Assembly (NCBI RefSeq): GCF_026460945.1 | Contig: NZ_JAOVZV010000020.1 | Location: 1 to 64,000 of the forward strand | Length of the DNA: 64,000 bases | Origin: Chryseobacterium luquanense | GTDB lineage: Bacteria > Bacteroidota > Bacteroidia > Flavobacteriales > Weeksellaceae | Direction: 5' to 3' | Part shown: piece after piece, positions 19,537 to 27,652 of the stretch | Numbering within the stretch: the stretch's first letter is position 1 | How the letters are laid out: each line of letters begins with the position of its first letter | The notes under the pieces: model-generated | What the model saw: the letters and a program-made list of their open reading frames with translations, nothing else | What the model was told of the DNA's origin: nothing | Database searches by the model: none | Made by a program: the position numbers and the translations under genes

Positions 19537-20314
19537 ATGAATCTGGTAGTAAAAGGTTATAAAAAAATTAACGGAATCAAAATGTACTATGAAATCTATG
19601 GTTCTGGAAAGCCTTTGGTGCTGATTCATGGAGGAGCTGGTTCTATTCGGTTTGATTTTAAAGAAATTATTCCAAGACTTGAAAACCAATTTCAACTCAT
19701 TGGAATTGATCTTCAAAATCACGGTATGACAGAGCATCGAAATATTCCCGAAACTTTCGAGCAGGATGCAAAAGATGTTGCTGCACTTTTGAAAGAAATT
19801 AATATTGGAAAAGCTTCTTTTTGGGGTTTTAGCAACGGTGGAAATACTGTGATGCAAATTGCTCATCTTTTTTCCTGATTTGGTTGAAAAACTCATTGTT
19901 GCTTCTTCATTTTATAAAAGAAACGGAATGGTGGATGGCTTTTTCGAAGGAATGATGGATTCAAGTTTAGAATCGATGCCGGAATCTTTGAAAACCAATT
20001 TTTTAAACTTAAATCCGGACTTTTCAGCACTTGAAAATATGTTCGAGAAAGACAGCAAAAGAATGCAGACTTTCGTAGACTGGAACGAAGATACTTTGAA
20101 AGGAATAAAATCTCCAACATTATTTATTTCTGGTGATAAAGACGTTATGAAACCTGAACACGTTGTCGAAATGTGGCGTTTGGTAGAGAATTCTCAATTG
20201 ATGATTCTTCCTGCAACCCATGGTTCTTACATGATGGCAGATTTTGCAGGTAATATCAATGAAAAGCTGCTTGAGTTTACAGTAAATGAGGTTGAGAAAT
20301 TTTTAAATAATTAA
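19537..20314 (+). pseudogene. Alpha/beta hydrolase, frameshifted
   Basis: Two frames together make one complete alpha/beta hydrolase. The first half has PLVLIHGGAGS and the nucleophile elbow GFSNGGNT. The second continues FPDLVEKLIVAS through LFISGDKDVMKPEH (acid) to ATHGSYM (His). The break is at a run of six T (19868-19873). Removing one T gives a continuous 258-aa protein with the catalytic triad. As written, translation stops right after the nucleophile region. Either a real inactivation, a phase-variable tract, or a sequencing error. Confidence 0.82.
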
Positions 20315-20404
20315 AAAATTGATTTAACAAATTTCAAACTTTATTTAAACAGATTCTTCACTACACTGCGCTTCGTTTTGAATGACAAACGCATACAAAG
20401 ATTG

Positions 20405-20505
20405 TGCATAGTTGTTTTTGCTGAGTGAAACGCCTTTGCGAACGAAAAATATTTTAAACATTTTAGAGGAAAACCTTTGTACTCTTTGCGTTAAAAAATA
20501 GCATA
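20405..20505. repeat. Dispersed CTTTGCG-type intergenic repeat, copy 2
   Basis: Shares TTTGCTGAGTGAAACGCC and TTTGCGAA with the copy at 14.3 kb and ends ACTCTTTGCGTTAAA. It fills most of the 261-base gap after the broken hydrolase. Confidence 0.6.
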
Positions 20506-20575
20506 AGATTGCCACATCGTAATCTCCTCGCAATGGCAGATTACAAACAAAAAATATTAATTAAAAATAAAAATC

Positions 20576-21007
20576 ATGGCTAAATTAAATCCTTACTTAA
20601 ATTTTGATGGTAAAGCAGAAGAAGCTTTTACATTTTACAAATCCATTTTTGGTGGAGAATTTCGTGGTGAAATTTACAAAATGGGAAATGCTCCCGGAAC
20701 AGAAAATCTTACTGACGAAGAAAAAAACCGAGTGATGCACATTGCACTTCCGATTGGCGAAGATTTGTTGATGGCATCGGATATTGTTCCAAGTTTTGGA
20801 CAAAAACTGAATGTTGGAAACAATAATTATGTTTCAATTTTCCCGGAATCAAGAGACGAAGCAGACAGACTTTTCAAAGGACTTTCGGAAGGTGGAAATA
20901 TCGAAATGCCACTTGAAGACCAGTTTTGGGGAGATTATTTTGGTAGTTTTCAAGACAAATATGGGGTACATTGGATGATTAATTATAACGACGAATACAC
21001 AAAATAG
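20576..21007 (+). CDS. PhnB-like VOC protein
   Basis: 143 aa, begins MAKLNPYLNFDGKAEEAFTF and continues YKSIFGGEF, the signature of the PhnB / 3-demethylubiquinone-methyltransferase-like VOC subfamily. The second half has GDYFGSFQDKYGVHWMINY. Despite the family name these are not proven methyltransferases. Cytoplasmic, same orientation as neighbouring VOC and SRPBCC genes. Confidence 0.87.
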   Translation: MAKLNPYLNFDGKAEEAFTFYKSIFGGEFRGEIYKMGNAPGTENLTDEEKNRVMHIALPIGEDLLMASDIVPSFGQKLNVGNNNYVSIFPESRDEADRLFKGLSEGGNIEMPLEDQFWGDYFGSFQDKYGVHWMINYNDEYTK

Positions 21008-21075
21008 TTTTATATTTAAATGACAGAAGGTAGCTTTTCAACTGCACTTCTTTTTACCAATTAAAAACAAAAATA

Positions 21076-21489
21076 ATGGATAAAATTAAAATAGATATCA
21101 CAATTTTGGCACCTGTAAGAAAGGTTTGGGATTATTATAACGAACCAAAACATATCATTCAATGGAATTTTGCTCACGAATCATGGCATTGCCCGAGTTC
21201 GGAAAATGATTTGAGGGTTGGCGGAAAATTCAAAAACCGAATGGAAGCTAAAGACGGAAGTTTTGGGTTCGATTTTGAGGGGATGTATGATGAAGTTATT
21301 CCTTTTGAAAAAATTAAATATCACATGGAAGATGGTAGAAATGTGGAGATACTTTTTGAAAATATTGACGAAAGTACGACAAAGGTTATCATAACATTTG
21401 ATCCTGAAACTCAAAATTCTGTTGAAATGCAGAGAGACGGTTGGTACGCTATTCTGAATAATTTCCATAAACACGTGGAAGAAAATTAA
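21076..21489 (+). CDS. SRPBCC (AHSA1-like) protein
   Basis: 137 aa. A single START/Bet-v-1-type domain: IDITILAPVRKVWDYYNEP, WNFAHESWHCPSSENDLRVGG, YDEVIPFEKIKYHMEDGR and a C-terminal helix. It probably binds a small hydrophobic ligand or acts as an Aha1-like helper. No catalytic residues can be assigned. It follows the PhnB gene and precedes a small HhH gene by 17 bp. Confidence 0.85.
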   Translation: MDKIKIDITILAPVRKVWDYYNEPKHIIQWNFAHESWHCPSSENDLRVGGKFKNRMEAKDGSFGFDFEGMYDEVIPFEKIKYHMEDGRNVEILFENIDESTTKVIITFDPETQNSVEMQRDGWYAILNNFHKHVEEN

Positions 21490-21506
21490 CCTCAAAAGTT
21501 TTAATC

Positions 21507-21764
21507 ATGATAAATTTGATCATTATGGCGAAATGTTTGAGCTCAATTTGTATAATGAATCATGTCGTGGAAAATAATTTTCTTAAAGGTGTCATCGCAA
21601 AACCAGCAAGACGTGCTTTGGAAAAAGAGAAAATCAATTCTTTGGAAAAACTTTCCGAATATTCTGAAAAAGAGCTGTTGCAGATGCATGGTTTCGGAAA
21701 AAATACAGTAGAAAAACTTAAACTTTATATGAAAGAAAATCATCTTTCTTTTAAAAATTATTAA
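21507..21764 (+). CDS. Small HhH protein resembling the RNA polymerase alpha C-terminal domain
   Basis: 85 aa as given. Homology-like content starts near NNFLKGVIAKPARRALEKEK and runs through LEKLSEYSEKELLQMHGFGKNTVEKLK, a helix-hairpin-helix like that of alpha-CTD. The N-terminal 20 residues are atypical, and a later ATG at 21555 may be the true start (69 aa). It probably binds nucleic acid or a partner protein. Its stop is one base before the next VOC gene. Confidence 0.7.
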   Translation: MINLIIMAKCLSSICIMNHVVENNFLKGVIAKPARRALEKEKINSLEKLSEYSEKELLQMHGFGKNTVEKLKLYMKENHLSFKNY

Positions 21765-21765
21765 A

Positions 21766-22632
21766 ATGAATAACAATATTTTCCCATGTCTTTGGTACGA
21801 CGGTGATGCAAAAGAATCCGCAGAATTTTACTGTAAAGTTTTCGATGGAAAAATCACTGCTGATACACCTGTAGTAATGAATATTGATGTTTTCGGACAG
21901 AAATTAATGCTTTTAAACGGTGGTCCTCACTTTAAGAAAAACGCTTCAGTTTCTTTTATGATTATCTGTGAAACTGAAGATGAAGTCCAGAAATATTGGG
22001 ATCAATTAATGGATGGAGGAATAGCTTTGATGGAAATAGGAGAATATCCTTGGAGCAAAAAATACGGATGGGTTCGAGATCGTTTTGGGGTGACTTGGCA
22101 GGTTTACTTGGGTGAAAATGACGATGTGGAACAAAAAATTATTCCGACTTTAATGTTTATTCATCAGAATAACGGAAAAGCTATGAAAGCAATGGAGTTT
22201 TACACAGAAATTTTCCCAAATTCAAAAATAGTAAGTGTCTTAAAATACGGAGAAGGTGTGGGTAATGAAAGCCATGAAGTTCCTGAAAATGTACAACATG
22301 CTCATTTTGAAATCGACGGCTACAGTTTTTTCTGCATGGATAATTCCTATGATCATCAATTTGATTTTAATGAAGGAATTTCTATGGTTGTGATGACAGG
22401 TAATCAGGAAGAGACCGACCATCTTTGGAATTCTCTTATTTCAGATGGTGGAAGAGAAAGTATGTGTGGTTGGCTGAAAGATCAGTTTGGAATGAGCTGG
22501 CAAATTGTTCCTAAGAGATTAATTGAATTAATGAACGATTCAAATCAGGAAAAAGCTCAAAAAGTAGTTCAAACAATGATGAAAATGCAGAAGATTGTTA
22601 TCAAAGATTTGGAAGAAGCTTATATTTCTTAG
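21766..22632 (+). CDS. Two-domain PhnB-like VOC protein
   Basis: 288 aa made of two similar PhnB modules: 1-120 (IFPCLWYDGDAKESAEFYCK, WVRDRFGVTWQVY) and 125-260 (KIIPTLMFIHQNNGKAMKAM, WLKDQFGMSWQIVP). A Met/Lys-rich C-terminal helix follows. The repeated DxFGxxWQ ends mark the duplication. Substrate unknown. It starts one base after the small HhH gene, indicating tight co-transcription. Confidence 0.87.
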   Translation: MNNNIFPCLWYDGDAKESAEFYCKVFDGKITADTPVVMNIDVFGQKLMLLNGGPHFKKNASVSFMIICETEDEVQKYWDQLMDGGIALMEIGEYPWSKKYGWVRDRFGVTWQVYLGENDDVEQKIIPTLMFIHQNNGKAMKAMEFYTEIFPNSKIVSVLKYGEGVGNESHEVPENVQHAHFEIDGYSFFCMDNSYDHQFDFNEGISMVVMTGNQEETDHLWNSLISDGGRESMCGWLKDQFGMSWQIVPKRLIELMNDSNQEKAQKVVQTMMKMQKIVIKDLEEAYIS

Positions 22633-22638
22633 TTGGGT

Positions 22639-22694
22639 GATGGAAGCTAGATGTGAGAAGCTATTTTGGGTAGTTAAAACTTCCAGCTTCCATC
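22639..22694. repeat. Intergenic inverted repeat (GATGGAAGCT)
   Basis: GATGGAAGCT at 22639-22648 pairs perfectly with AGCTTCCATC at 22685-22694, with more GAAGCT/TTCCAGCTT words between and after. No T run follows immediately, so this looks like a dispersed repeat rather than a classic terminator. Confidence 0.5.
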
Positions 22695-22759
22695 ATCAAA
22701 TTTTCCAGCTTTCCTTCTTCGGCTTGCTGTTTGATACTTTTCTATAAAAAGATTTGCTT

Positions 22760-23593
22760 ATGAAGACACAGAACAAGTCAAAATCATTATCAAAAGTGCC
22801 TAAAGACGGGTTGTATCCTGAAATTATTAGAAAAAATTATTTAGGAAGTAAAAAGTTACTCAATAAAAAAGCCATTATTTCTGGAGGTGACAGCGGAATC
22901 GGGCAATCAGTTGCCGTACATTTTGCGAGAGAAGGAGCGGATATAGCTATTGTTTATCAGGAAAATGATAAAGACGCCAAGGAAACTCAAAAACTCGTTG
23001 AAAAAGAAGGACAGCAATGTATTTTAATGAAAGGTGATATTTCTAAAAAAACATTTAGGACCAAATGTCTCGAAAGAGTCAAAAAACAATGGAAAACCTT
23101 TGATATTTTAGTTAATAATGCCGGAATTCAGTTTCCAAAAACAAATATTGAAAAAATTAAAGATGAACAGATAAAAGAAACTTTTGATATTAACATTATT
23201 TCGATGATTTCTTTTACGAGAGATTGTTTGGATTTAATAAAAAAAGGCGGAAGAATTATTTGTACAACCTCTGTTACAGCGTATCGTGGAAGTGATCATT
23301 TAATAGATTATTCAGCAACGAAAGGTGCGATCGCAACATTTATCCGGTCACTATCCGTAAATCTTGCCAACCAGAAAATTTTGGTTAATGGAGTTGCACC
23401 TGGCCCGATTTGGACACCTTTAGTGAAAGAAACGTTTGAGGATATTGCCTCATTTGGAAAAGATACTCCGCTGAAAAGAGCTGGTCAACCTTCAGAAGTT
23501 GCTCCTGCTTATGTTTTTCTGGCATCCGAAGATTCAAGTTTTATTACAGGCGAAATCATTCACATCAATGGCGGAGATTTTGTCGGCGGATAA
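22760..23593 (+). CDS. SDR-family oxidoreductase (general-stress-protein-39-like)
   Basis: 277 aa from ATG 22760 (an in-frame TTG lies 6 bases upstream). Rossmann cofactor motif SGGDSGIGQSVAVHFAREGA (about 48-67), NNAGIQFP, active-site Ser in ICTTSVTAYRG, YSATKGA (Tyr and Lys), and GVAPGPIWTP. The N-terminal extension of about 40 residues (KVPKDGLYPE) is typical of the YhdF/YghA branch. NAD(P)-dependent alcohol or aldehyde chemistry on an unknown substrate. Confidence 0.9.
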   Translation: MKTQNKSKSLSKVPKDGLYPEIIRKNYLGSKKLLNKKAIISGGDSGIGQSVAVHFAREGADIAIVYQENDKDAKETQKLVEKEGQQCILMKGDISKKTFRTKCLERVKKQWKTFDILVNNAGIQFPKTNIEKIKDEQIKETFDINIISMISFTRDCLDLIKKGGRIICTTSVTAYRGSDHLIDYSATKGAIATFIRSLSVNLANQKILVNGVAPGPIWTPLVKETFEDIASFGKDTPLKRAGQPSEVAPAYVFLASEDSSFITGEIIHINGGDFVGG

Positions 23594-23624
23594 ATAATTT
23601 ACATAAAACCTAAACTTAAAAATT

Positions 23625-24053
23625 ATGGAAATTTTAGAATATACAATTCAAATAAACGCATCTCCTGAAAAAGTATGGACTGTACTTTGGGATGATTTTA
23701 GTTACAGACAATGGACTTCAGCTTTCACCGAAGGTTCATTTTATATAGGAACCTGGGAACAAGATAGTATTGTGAAATTTTTTGATCCAAACAACAACGG
23801 AATGTACAGTCGTGTTCTGAAAAATGATCCTAGCAAAGAAATGACTTTTCTTCATCTTGGGGAAATCTTCGATGGAGTAGAAGTTCCACAAGATTGGGGT
23901 GATGCAACAGAATCTTACATTTTAGAAGAGACAGAAGAAGGTACAAAACTAGTTGCAAGAATAAAAACTTCTGAAGAATTTAAAAGTTTTTTCGAAGATA
24001 AATTTCCAGTTGCACTACAGAATGTGAAAAATTTAGCAGAAAATCAATTGTAA
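23625..24053 (+). CDS. SRPBCC-domain protein
   Basis: 142 aa. EYTIQINASPEKVWTVLWDD, WTSAFTEGSFYIGTWEQDS, MTFLHLGEIFDGVE and the long C-terminal helix define the fold. It resembles the gene at 24181 in order and length, so the two are probable paralogues. Ligand unknown. It follows the SDR gene by 31 bp. Confidence 0.83.
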   Translation: MEILEYTIQINASPEKVWTVLWDDFSYRQWTSAFTEGSFYIGTWEQDSIVKFFDPNNNGMYSRVLKNDPSKEMTFLHLGEIFDGVEVPQDWGDATESYILEETEEGTKLVARIKTSEEFKSFFEDKFPVALQNVKNLAENQL

Positions 24054-24180
24054 ATAAAACACAATTTGCATGATGAATTTCAGTAATAAATTAATTACTA
24101 TGAATGATTGTTAATTTTAATTGTGTTATTAGTGCTAAAATTTATGCTATTGTTTTTAAAATAATTCAAAAATAAAAAAT

Positions 24181-24630
24181 ATGGAAACCCTATCTTACGA
24201 AATTATCATCAATGCGCCTAAACAGAAAATATGGGATATTCTTTGGGGAAGCGAAACTTACAGTGAATGGACAAAATTTTTCAATCCCGATTCTGCATCA
24301 ACCATAAAATCCGATTGGCAAGTCGGTGGAAAAACCTATTTTGTAAATGCAGAAGGTGCAGGAATGGTTTCTACAATTGACAGCTTAGAAAAACCTGATC
24401 AGATTATTTTTAAACATTTAGGAATGGTAGATAAAGAAGGAAATGAAGATACTCAAAGCAAAGAAGTGATGGAGTGGAGCGGCTGTTTCGAAAAATATAT
24501 TCTGATTGATTTCGATGGAAAAACAAAACTTCACACCGAAGTTCAGGTTGAAAAAGCATGGCGGGATCATATGGACGAAGGTTTTAATAAAGGTTTACAG
24601 ATTGTGAAAGAGCTTTCTGAAGTGAGATAA
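24181..24630 (+). CDS. SRPBCC-domain protein, paralogue of the preceding gene
   Basis: 149 aa. SYEIIINAPKQKIWDILWGS, WTKFFNPDSAS, FKHLGMVDKEG and a C-terminal helix. This is the third SRPBCC gene in the run. A hydrophobic-ligand cavity is expected, and no catalytic residue can be named. It is separated from its neighbour by 127 AT-rich bases and followed by a terminator that closes the run. Confidence 0.83.
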   Translation: METLSYEIIINAPKQKIWDILWGSETYSEWTKFFNPDSASTIKSDWQVGGKTYFVNAEGAGMVSTIDSLEKPDQIIFKHLGMVDKEGNEDTQSKEVMEWSGCFEKYILIDFDGKTKLHTEVQVEKAWRDHMDEGFNKGLQIVKELSEVR

Positions 24631-24653
24631 TATAGACAAAATAGTTTTCAGTC

Positions 24654-24682
24654 AAGAGGTTTTCACAAGAAACCTCTTTTTT
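24654..24682 (+). terminator. Terminator closing the VOC/SRPBCC run
   Basis: AAGAGGTTT / AAACCTCTT stem with a 7-base loop and a T tail. Confidence 0.75.
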
Positions 24683-24809
24683 AATTTTATAAAAATATTT
24701 AATCATCAGTGAAAATCTGTGAAATTGATTAAAATTAAAAGAATAATAGCTTTGATTTAAACAAAACTCAAAACCCGTTTCACAATTTTTCTCTCTCAAT
24801 CAAAATCCG

Positions 24810-24817
24810 TATTTTTG
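24810..24817 (+). promoter_or_regulatory. -7 box of purB
   Basis: TATTTTTG (TAnnTTTG) ends 24 bases before the purB ATG. No clear -33 TTG at ideal spacing. Confidence 0.45.
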
Positions 24818-24841
24818 TGCATCTAAAAAGTAAAAGAAAGA

Positions 24842-26269
24842 ATGAATTCCTACAAAAATCCATTGGAAGAGCGCTACTCCAGCGAAGAAATGTTATTTAA
24901 CTTTTCACATAATAACAAATTCCAAAATTGGAGAAAACTTTGGATTGCCCTTGCTGAAATTGAAAAAGATTTAGGTCTTGATATTACAGATGAGCAAATC
25001 GCTGAACTGAAAGCCAATGCTGAAAATATCGATTATGATAAAGCTGCTGAATACGAGAAAAAATTTCGTCATGATGTAATGGCACACGTTCACGCTTATG
25101 GTGATGTGGCGCCTTCAGCAAAAGGAATCATTCACTTGGGAGCAACTTCGGCATTTGTAGGAGATAATACAGATTTAATTCAAATTCGTGACGGACTTTT
25201 AATTTTAAAGAAAAAGTTGGTTAACGTAATGAAAAATCTAGCTGATTTTTCAATTCAGTATAAAGATCTTCCAACTTTAGGATTTACCCATTTCCAGCCA
25301 GCTCAGTTAACAACTGTTGGGAAAAGAGCGACACTTTGGTTACAAAGTTTAGTTCTTGATATCGAAGAGCTTGATTTCTTCCTTGAAACGCTACGTTTCA
25401 GAGGGGTAAAAGGAACGACAGGAACTGCTGCAAGTTTCCTTGAGCTTTTCAACGGGGACTATTCTAAAGTAAAACATTTAGATAAAGAATTGTCAAAAAG
25501 ATTCGGTTTCGAAAAAGTTTTCGGAGTTTCGGGTCAGACTTACGACAGAAAAATTGATGCAAAAGTGGTTGCTTTATTAGGAAATATTGCTCAGTCTGCA
25601 CATAAATTCACCAACGATTTACGTTTGCTTCAAAATCTTAAAGAAATTGAAGAACCATTCGAGAAAAACCAGATCGGTTCATCTGCAATGGCTTACAAAC
25701 GTAACCCAATGAGAAGCGAAAGAATCGGAGCATTGGCAAAATACGTCATGTCTTTAACGACAAGTTCTGCAATGGTGGCTTCAACTCAATGGTTCGAAAG
25801 AACTTTGGATGATTCTGCAAACAAGAGATTGACGATTCCACAGGCGTTTTTAGCAGTTGATGCAATTTTATTGATCTGGAACAACATCATGAATGGAATC
25901 GTGGTTTATCCAAACAGAATCAACAAACATATTATGGAAGAACTTCCTTTCATGGCGACAGAATACATCATCATGGAAGAAGTGAAAGCTGGTGGTGACC
26001 GTCAGGAAATCCACGAAGTAATCAGAGTTCACTCAATGGAAGCTTCTAAACAAGTGAAAGAAGAAGGTAAGGAAAACGATTTGATTGAAAGAATCTTAAA
26101 CGATCATTCATTAAAGCTAGACAAATCAAAATTAAAAGAAGTTCTTGATCCTAAAAACTTCATAGGTTTTGCACCAATTCAGACGGAAGAATTTATCGCA
26201 AATGAAGTTCAGCCGATAATTGACGCAAACAAAGATCTGATAGGATTAGAAGCTGATCTTAAAGTATAA
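24842..26269 (+). CDS. purB: Adenylosuccinate lyase
   Basis: 475 aa. It performs two eliminations that release fumarate: from SAICAR and from adenylosuccinate in purine synthesis. Seen: catalytic His in LGFTHFQPAQ (H150), the fumarase-superfamily signature GSSAMAYKRNPMRSE (279-293) with the catalytic Ser loop, and HLGATSAFVGDNTD (98-111). The signature and length resemble the longer eukaryotic-like ADSL branch more than the E. coli enzyme. Followed by a terminator and then, in the same direction, a membrane-protein gene and purL. Confidence 0.96.
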   Translation: MNSYKNPLEERYSSEEMLFNFSHNNKFQNWRKLWIALAEIEKDLGLDITDEQIAELKANAENIDYDKAAEYEKKFRHDVMAHVHAYGDVAPSAKGIIHLGATSAFVGDNTDLIQIRDGLLILKKKLVNVMKNLADFSIQYKDLPTLGFTHFQPAQLTTVGKRATLWLQSLVLDIEELDFFLETLRFRGVKGTTGTAASFLELFNGDYSKVKHLDKELSKRFGFEKVFGVSGQTYDRKIDAKVVALLGNIAQSAHKFTNDLRLLQNLKEIEEPFEKNQIGSSAMAYKRNPMRSERIGALAKYVMSLTTSSAMVASTQWFERTLDDSANKRLTIPQAFLAVDAILLIWNNIMNGIVVYPNRINKHIMEELPFMATEYIIMEEVKAGGDRQEIHEVIRVHSMEASKQVKEEGKENDLIERILNDHSLKLDKSKLKEVLDPKNFIGFAPIQTEEFIANEVQPIIDANKDLIGLEADLKV

Positions 26270-26272
26270 TTG

Positions 26273-26302
26273 ATATGCAGTCTTTTGGGCTGCATATTTT
26301 TT
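26273..26302 (+). terminator. Terminator of purB
   Basis: ATATGCAG / CTGCATAT stem, 9-base loop, T run ending at 26302. Confidence 0.8.
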
Positions 26303-26310
26303 GAGCCTAC

Positions 26311-27642
26311 ATGAAAGATAAAATTAATATTACATTTATTTTTTTTGCAGTAGTCATTTCAAGATTACCATTTATCTGGAATAGTCCGGGATTGGATATT
26401 GATAATTGGCTTGTACTTCAGACAGGAAAGAAAATTCAGGAGACGGGAATTTATAGAGCATCACGACTTCCGGGGTATCCTGTTTCAGAATATCTGGCTT
26501 CGTTTTTTGGAAATACAGCTTGGCTTGTTCTTAATGTATTAAGTGTCTTATTCACAGCTTTTTGTTGTGTGATTTTTTATAAAATATTAGGGCATTTAGA
26601 TGCTAAAGATAAAACAATGGCTGCATTGGCTCTCGGTTTTGTGCAGGCTGTTTTTATAGCATCTACAAGCAACATGGAATATATGTGGAGCTTGTTTTTC
26701 CTGATGTTAGCAATATGGCTTATTTTAAAAAGATATATTGGTTGGGCAGGATTGGCATTAGGATTAATGGTAGGTACAAGATTTACAAATGTTTTATTGT
26801 TATTGCCGATTGTGTACTTTTTATATTTTAATGCTAGAATCAGGTCTTTGAAAGACTATTTTTTGATGTTTGGAGTTGCCTTATCAACTTTTGCTATAGT
26901 TTTCATTCCGGTTTTTAATAAGTATTCATTGAGTATTTTCCCGGATGTTGGAGAAAGTTCAGTTGATATTAAAAGTATGGTAAGCCAATATACGATGTAC
27001 ATTTATGGTATTTTAGGACTTCTAGGACTGTTGATAGGATTGATTTATATAATTTTTCAAAAAGATTTAATCAAGAATTTTCAGAGAAATAAAGAAATTC
27101 TGATTTTTTCGGGATTAATGATTTTAACAACGAGCTTTTTATATTTAAAATTTCCATTTGAAAGTTATTATAATATACCGCTGATTCCGTTTGTAATATT
27201 GGTTTTAGTATTTCTGATTCAGAATAAAATGGTAAAGAATATCATATTTTCTTTGTTTATTTTAAGTCCATTTGTTATTTATGTAAGTTCACATAAAACT
27301 CAATTAAAAGGTGCTATTTTTGTAAATGAGAAAATGGAAAATGATTATTTAGAATATGCTCATTCTTTATATGAACAATTTTCTCTTCATAAAAACAATA
27401 AGAAATTATTAATTACAGGTGGTTTTTATAACTGCTATTTATATAAGTATCAAAATAAAAGTAAAAATGAAAATGTTAAAATTTTAGGTAATCCTACTTT
27501 AAAACTAGTAGAATATTATATTTCTAAAGGTTATAAAGTATTTTATCCAAAAGGTATTGAGCAAGAAGTAATGTTTTTTAATCAATATGATATTTCTGAA
27601 TATGGCGAAAGCTTATTGGAGCCCTTTAATTTTGACAGATAA
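26311..27642 (+). CDS. Polytopic membrane protein, probable GT-C-fold glycosyltransferase
   Basis: 443 aa with roughly 10-11 membrane helices. The first external loop contains an acidic motif (WNSPGLDIDNWLVLQTGKK), where GT-C transferases (GT39/GT83-like) place their catalytic Asp. The C-terminal roughly 100 residues are soluble. Assignment rests on topology and this motif only. It starts 8 bases after the purB terminator, and its stop is 10 bases before purL. Codon and base use look more AT-rich than in the flanking pur genes, which hints at a later insertion. Confidence 0.6.
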   Translation: MKDKINITFIFFAVVISRLPFIWNSPGLDIDNWLVLQTGKKIQETGIYRASRLPGYPVSEYLASFFGNTAWLVLNVLSVLFTAFCCVIFYKILGHLDAKDKTMAALALGFVQAVFIASTSNMEYMWSLFFLMLAIWLILKRYIGWAGLALGLMVGTRFTNVLLLLPIVYFLYFNARIRSLKDYFLMFGVALSTFAIVFIPVFNKYSLSIFPDVGESSVDIKSMVSQYTMYIYGILGLLGLLIGLIYIIFQKDLIKNFQRNKEILIFSGLMILTTSFLYLKFPFESYYNIPLIPFVILVLVFLIQNKMVKNIIFSLFILSPFVIYVSSHKTQLKGAIFVNEKMENDYLEYAHSLYEQFSLHKNNKKLLITGGFYNCYLYKYQNKSKNENVKILGNPTLKLVEYYISKGYKVFYPKGIEQEVMFFNQYDISEYGESLLEPFNFDR

Positions 27643-27652
27643 TAAAGTAAAA

